A stretch of 7,803 nucleotides of DNA from Acidobacteriota bacterium (lineage in GTDB: Bacteria > Acidobacteriota > Terriglobia > Terriglobales > Acidobacteriaceae). Under the pieces are notes generated by a model. The model saw only the letters and a program-made list of their open reading frames with translations, made no database searches and had not been told where the DNA came from. Position numbers and translations under genes: made by a program. Location of the stretch: contig QIAS01000015.1 in assembly GCA_003225615.1 (NCBI GenBank), forward strand, positions 11,728 to 19,530. The letters run 5' to 3'. Positions 6,178 to 7,803 of this stretch are shown one piece after another; within the stretch, counting starts at the first letter, position 1, and every line of letters begins with the position of its first letter.

Positions 6178-7284
6178 GTGAAAATTGTCATTTTTGGATT
6201 GTCGATTACGTCGTCGTGGGGAAATGGCCATGCCACTACCTATCGCGCCTTGGCCCGCGCCTTGCACGCCAGAGGACACGAGATCGTTTTCTTCGAACGC
6301 GACCTTGAGTGGTATGCCTCCAACCGCGACATGCCCGAACCGCCATTCTGCAAGGTACATATTTACGACGCCTGGACGGAAGCCTGTCCGCAAGCGCGAC
6401 GCCACCTCCGCGATTGTGACGTCGCGCTGGTGGGCTCGTATTTTCCTGACGGAATCGCGGCTATCGAAGAGGTGCTCGACTCCCGCGCTCCGGTTAAAGT
6501 TTTTTACGATATCGACACTCCAATCACCGTTTCCAAGTTGCGCAGCGGCGACGCCGAATACCTTACTCGTCAACAGGTATCGGGATTTGATCTGTATTTC
6601 AGCTTTACTGGCGGACCGATGTTGAATGAACTACAGGCCAGATTCGGCGCGTTGCGGGCAGTCCCTCTGTATTGTTCCTTTGATCCGGAGCGATATCTCT
6701 TCCGTCCGGTCGCGCGTTTTCGGTGCGATATGAGCTACATGGGCACCTACGCACCCGACCGCCAGCCCAAAATCGAGGAATTCTTTTGTCGGCCCGCTCG
6801 AAGCCTACCGGGCAAGAAGTTCCTGCTGGCTGGCCCGCAGTATCCCAGCGATGTCCGCTGGCCGCACAACGTCCGCCACATAATTCATCTCGAGCCCAGG
6901 TTCCACGCATCCTTTTATTCGTCTTCGCGGTTGACTCTCAACGTGACACGGCGGGAAATGATGCTGGCGGGCTATTCCCCCTCGGTGCGCTTGTTTGAAG
7001 CAGCCGCCTGTGGAGCCACAATTGTGTCGGACCGTTGGGAAGGTCTGGACACCTTCTTTGTCCCCGCCGAGGAAATCCTCCTTCCGGATTCTCCCCAAGA
7101 CGTTGTGCGATACATTTCGGAAATGGACCAGGCAGAAATAGAGCGTATCGGGCGTAACGCGCAACAACGAGTACTTGCGGAGCACACCGCGCAACGACGT
7201 GCGGAGCAGTTTGAGGACTATCTCGGCAGCGTAGCAGCCAACCTTCGCGAGGGCGACGCTCTAAGCAGCCGCGGACACAATTGA
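6178..7284 (+). CDS. CgeB-like glycosyltransferase, third of three tandem copies
   Basis: A 368-residue protein with the clearest CgeB-like pattern. It opens M-K-I-V-I-F-G-L-S, then W-G-N-G-H-A-T-T-Y-R-A-L and G-H-E-I-V-F-F-E-R. Next are V-A-L-V-G-S-Y-F-P-D-G, F-Y-D-I-D-T-P-I-T and F-D-L-Y-F-S-F-T-G-G. The C-terminal half has F-D-P-E-R-Y, M-S-Y-M-G-T-Y-A-P-D-R-Q, and L-N-V-T-R-R-E-M followed by Y-S-P-S-V-R-L-F-E-A-A-A-C-G-A, with Glu274 at the conserved position. D-R-W-E-G-L-D-T-F-F follows. From family knowledge this half is the Glyco_trans_1_2 domain. It pairs best with the gene just upstream, so those two look like the more recent duplicates. No signal peptide or membrane segment is visible. 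It ends 16 bases before the convergent gene's stop codon and is the last gene of the + strand cluster in this window. Confidence 0.9.
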   Translation: MKIVIFGLSITSSWGNGHATTYRALARALHARGHEIVFFERDLEWYASNRDMPEPPFCKVHIYDAWTEACPQARRHLRDCDVALVGSYFPDGIAAIEEVLDSRAPVKVFYDIDTPITVSKLRSGDAEYLTRQQVSGFDLYFSFTGGPMLNELQARFGALRAVPLYCSFDPERYLFRPVARFRCDMSYMGTYAPDRQPKIEEFFCRPARSLPGKKFLLAGPQYPSDVRWPHNVRHIIHLEPRFHASFYSSSRLTLNVTRREMMLAGYSPSVRLFEAAACGATIVSDRWEGLDTFFVPAEEILLPDSPQDVVRYISEMDQAEIERIGRNAQQRVLAEHTAQRRAEQFEDYLGSVAANLREGDALSSRGHN

Positions 7285-7300
7285 AGAATGCTTCTCAGCA

Positions 7301-7803
7301 CTACTGCGCGATTACATCGATCTTGCCGACATTGTCGAGCACGTGAACCCGGACTCCTTCCGGGCGGCGCTCCAGGAAAAGGTCAATTCGTGATCCGGCG
7401 ACTTCCAGGCCCTTAATCCACAATTGAGTGATGTTGTCCGGCAAAAAGGGGCTGTCCAAAATAATCTGCTTGCGCGGTGCGTTAATGGAAATCCCCAGGC
7501 ACGCTTCCAATAACAAAAATACCGAACCCGCCGCCCAAGCTTGCGGCGAACAGGCCACCGGATAAAGCGTCGGCCCCTAGCTCGGGCAGCCGGTGAAGAT
7601 CAACAAAGATGCTGGCATCCAGCAGTTCCGAGAGTATTCGTCCAGCGAGATCCTTAAACCCGTACTTGGACAGGCCGCTCGCGATCAGCGCATTATCGTG
7701 CGGCCACACCGAACCGTTATGGTAGGAAATCGGGTTATAACGCGGCTCGCGAGATCCCACCGTCCGCACTCCCCAGCCGGAAAAGAAGTCGGGCCCAAGC
7801 AGT
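7301..7803 (-). pseudogene. Amylo-alpha-1,6-glucosidase (glycogen debranching enzyme-like), C-terminal part, frameshifted
   Basis: The frame enters from the right edge reading L-L-G-P-D-F-F-S-G-W-G-V-R-T, then R-Y-N-P-I-S and YHNGSVWPHDNALIA, D-L-H-R-L-P-E-L. These are hallmarks of the (alpha/alpha)6-barrel end of bacterial amylo-alpha-1,6-glucosidases (GDE_C-like), which hydrolyse alpha-1,6 branches in glycogen-like glucans. After Leu (codon 7578-7580) this frame runs on with 31 unrelated residues to a stop at 7482-7484. The family sequence resumes in the next frame from 7576 downwards as GPTLYPVACSPQAWAAGS and continues for 91 residues to TAG at 7303-7301, ending with the normal C-terminal beta-rich segment. 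In relatives, as I recall them, about ten residues beginning F-C-G-F lie between L-P-E-L and G-P-T-L-Y-P; they are missing here. The gene is therefore either broken by a small deletion or misassembled. The N-terminal part lies outside the window. It converges on the glycosyltransferase operon. Confidence 0.85.
7574..7580 (-). other. Frameshift and deletion junction in the debranching-enzyme gene
   Basis: On the - strand the codon CTA (7580-7578, Leu of L-P-E-L) is followed by GGGG. Reading GGG from 7577 gives the wrong frame, while reading it from 7576 restores the conserved G-P-T-L-Y-P. One leftover G at 7577 is therefore the last base of a lost codon, consistent with loss of 3n+2 bases rather than a plain single-base insertion, because about ten family residues are also absent. 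Confidence 0.8.

Noticed and set aside
5719..6573. A 284-codon open frame on the - strand across the second and third CgeB-like genes.
   Set aside because: It lies opposite two well-supported genes, its translation shows no recognisable domain, and it is what GC-rich third positions produce by chance.
7283..7295. A possible terminator between the convergent genes.
   Set aside because: Only a four-base AT-rich stem can form and there is no T-run.
7301..7558. A separate small gene of 85 residues on the - strand.
   Set aside because: Its sequence is the C-terminal end of the debranching enzyme, and the similarity continues upstream of the apparent GTG start to about 7576, so it is a fragment of the broken gene.

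Overview
The window holds one tightly packed glycan-biosynthesis operon on the + strand (positions 2-7284) and the C-terminal end of a convergent, broken amylo-alpha-1,6-glucosidase gene on the - strand (7803-7301). The base composition is moderately GC-rich and GTG starts are used. There are no rRNA, tRNA or taxon-defining genes, so the source is only a guess: a free-living Gram-negative such as a soil acidobacterium or a proteobacterium with similar cassettes (low confidence). No stretch longer than about 50 bases lacks a gene, and there are no mobile elements, CRISPR arrays or RNA genes.

Layout, left to right: (1) the 3' end of an extended-SDR nucleotide-sugar epimerase (2-391); (2) a complete second SDR resembling CDP-paratose/tyvelose 2-epimerase (441-1550); (3) a B12-binding-type radical SAM enzyme (1547-2833); (4) a GT4-type glycosyltransferase (2821-3939); (5-7) three consecutive glycosyltransferases of about 370 residues (3923-5041, 5038-6162, 6178-7284) that share collinear motifs and look like diverged copies of a CgeB-like fold; (8) the convergent debranching-enzyme-like gene. 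Genes 2 to 6 overlap at every junction (4, 13, 17 and 4 bases) and gene 7 starts 15 bases after gene 6. This points to one polycistronic mRNA with translational coupling.

The likely joint function is as follows. The two epimerases make activated sugars, four glycosyltransferases assemble an oligosaccharide or small glycan, and the radical SAM enzyme modifies a sugar or glycan intermediate, possibly by C-methylation or another radical reaction. The glycosidase-like protein next door may process an alpha-glucan-like product. From memory, radical SAM proteins of this type (TIGR04295-like) recur next to CgeB-like proteins, SDR epimerases and amylo-alpha-1,6-glucosidases in several phyla. To my knowledge the product of that cassette is not described. 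No flippase, polymerase or export gene is visible.

The most unusual sequence-level observation is in gene 8. Its conserved reading frame is broken at about 7577, exactly where a conserved short segment of the family appears to be missing, which suggests a small deletion of 3n+2 bases (or an assembly error).
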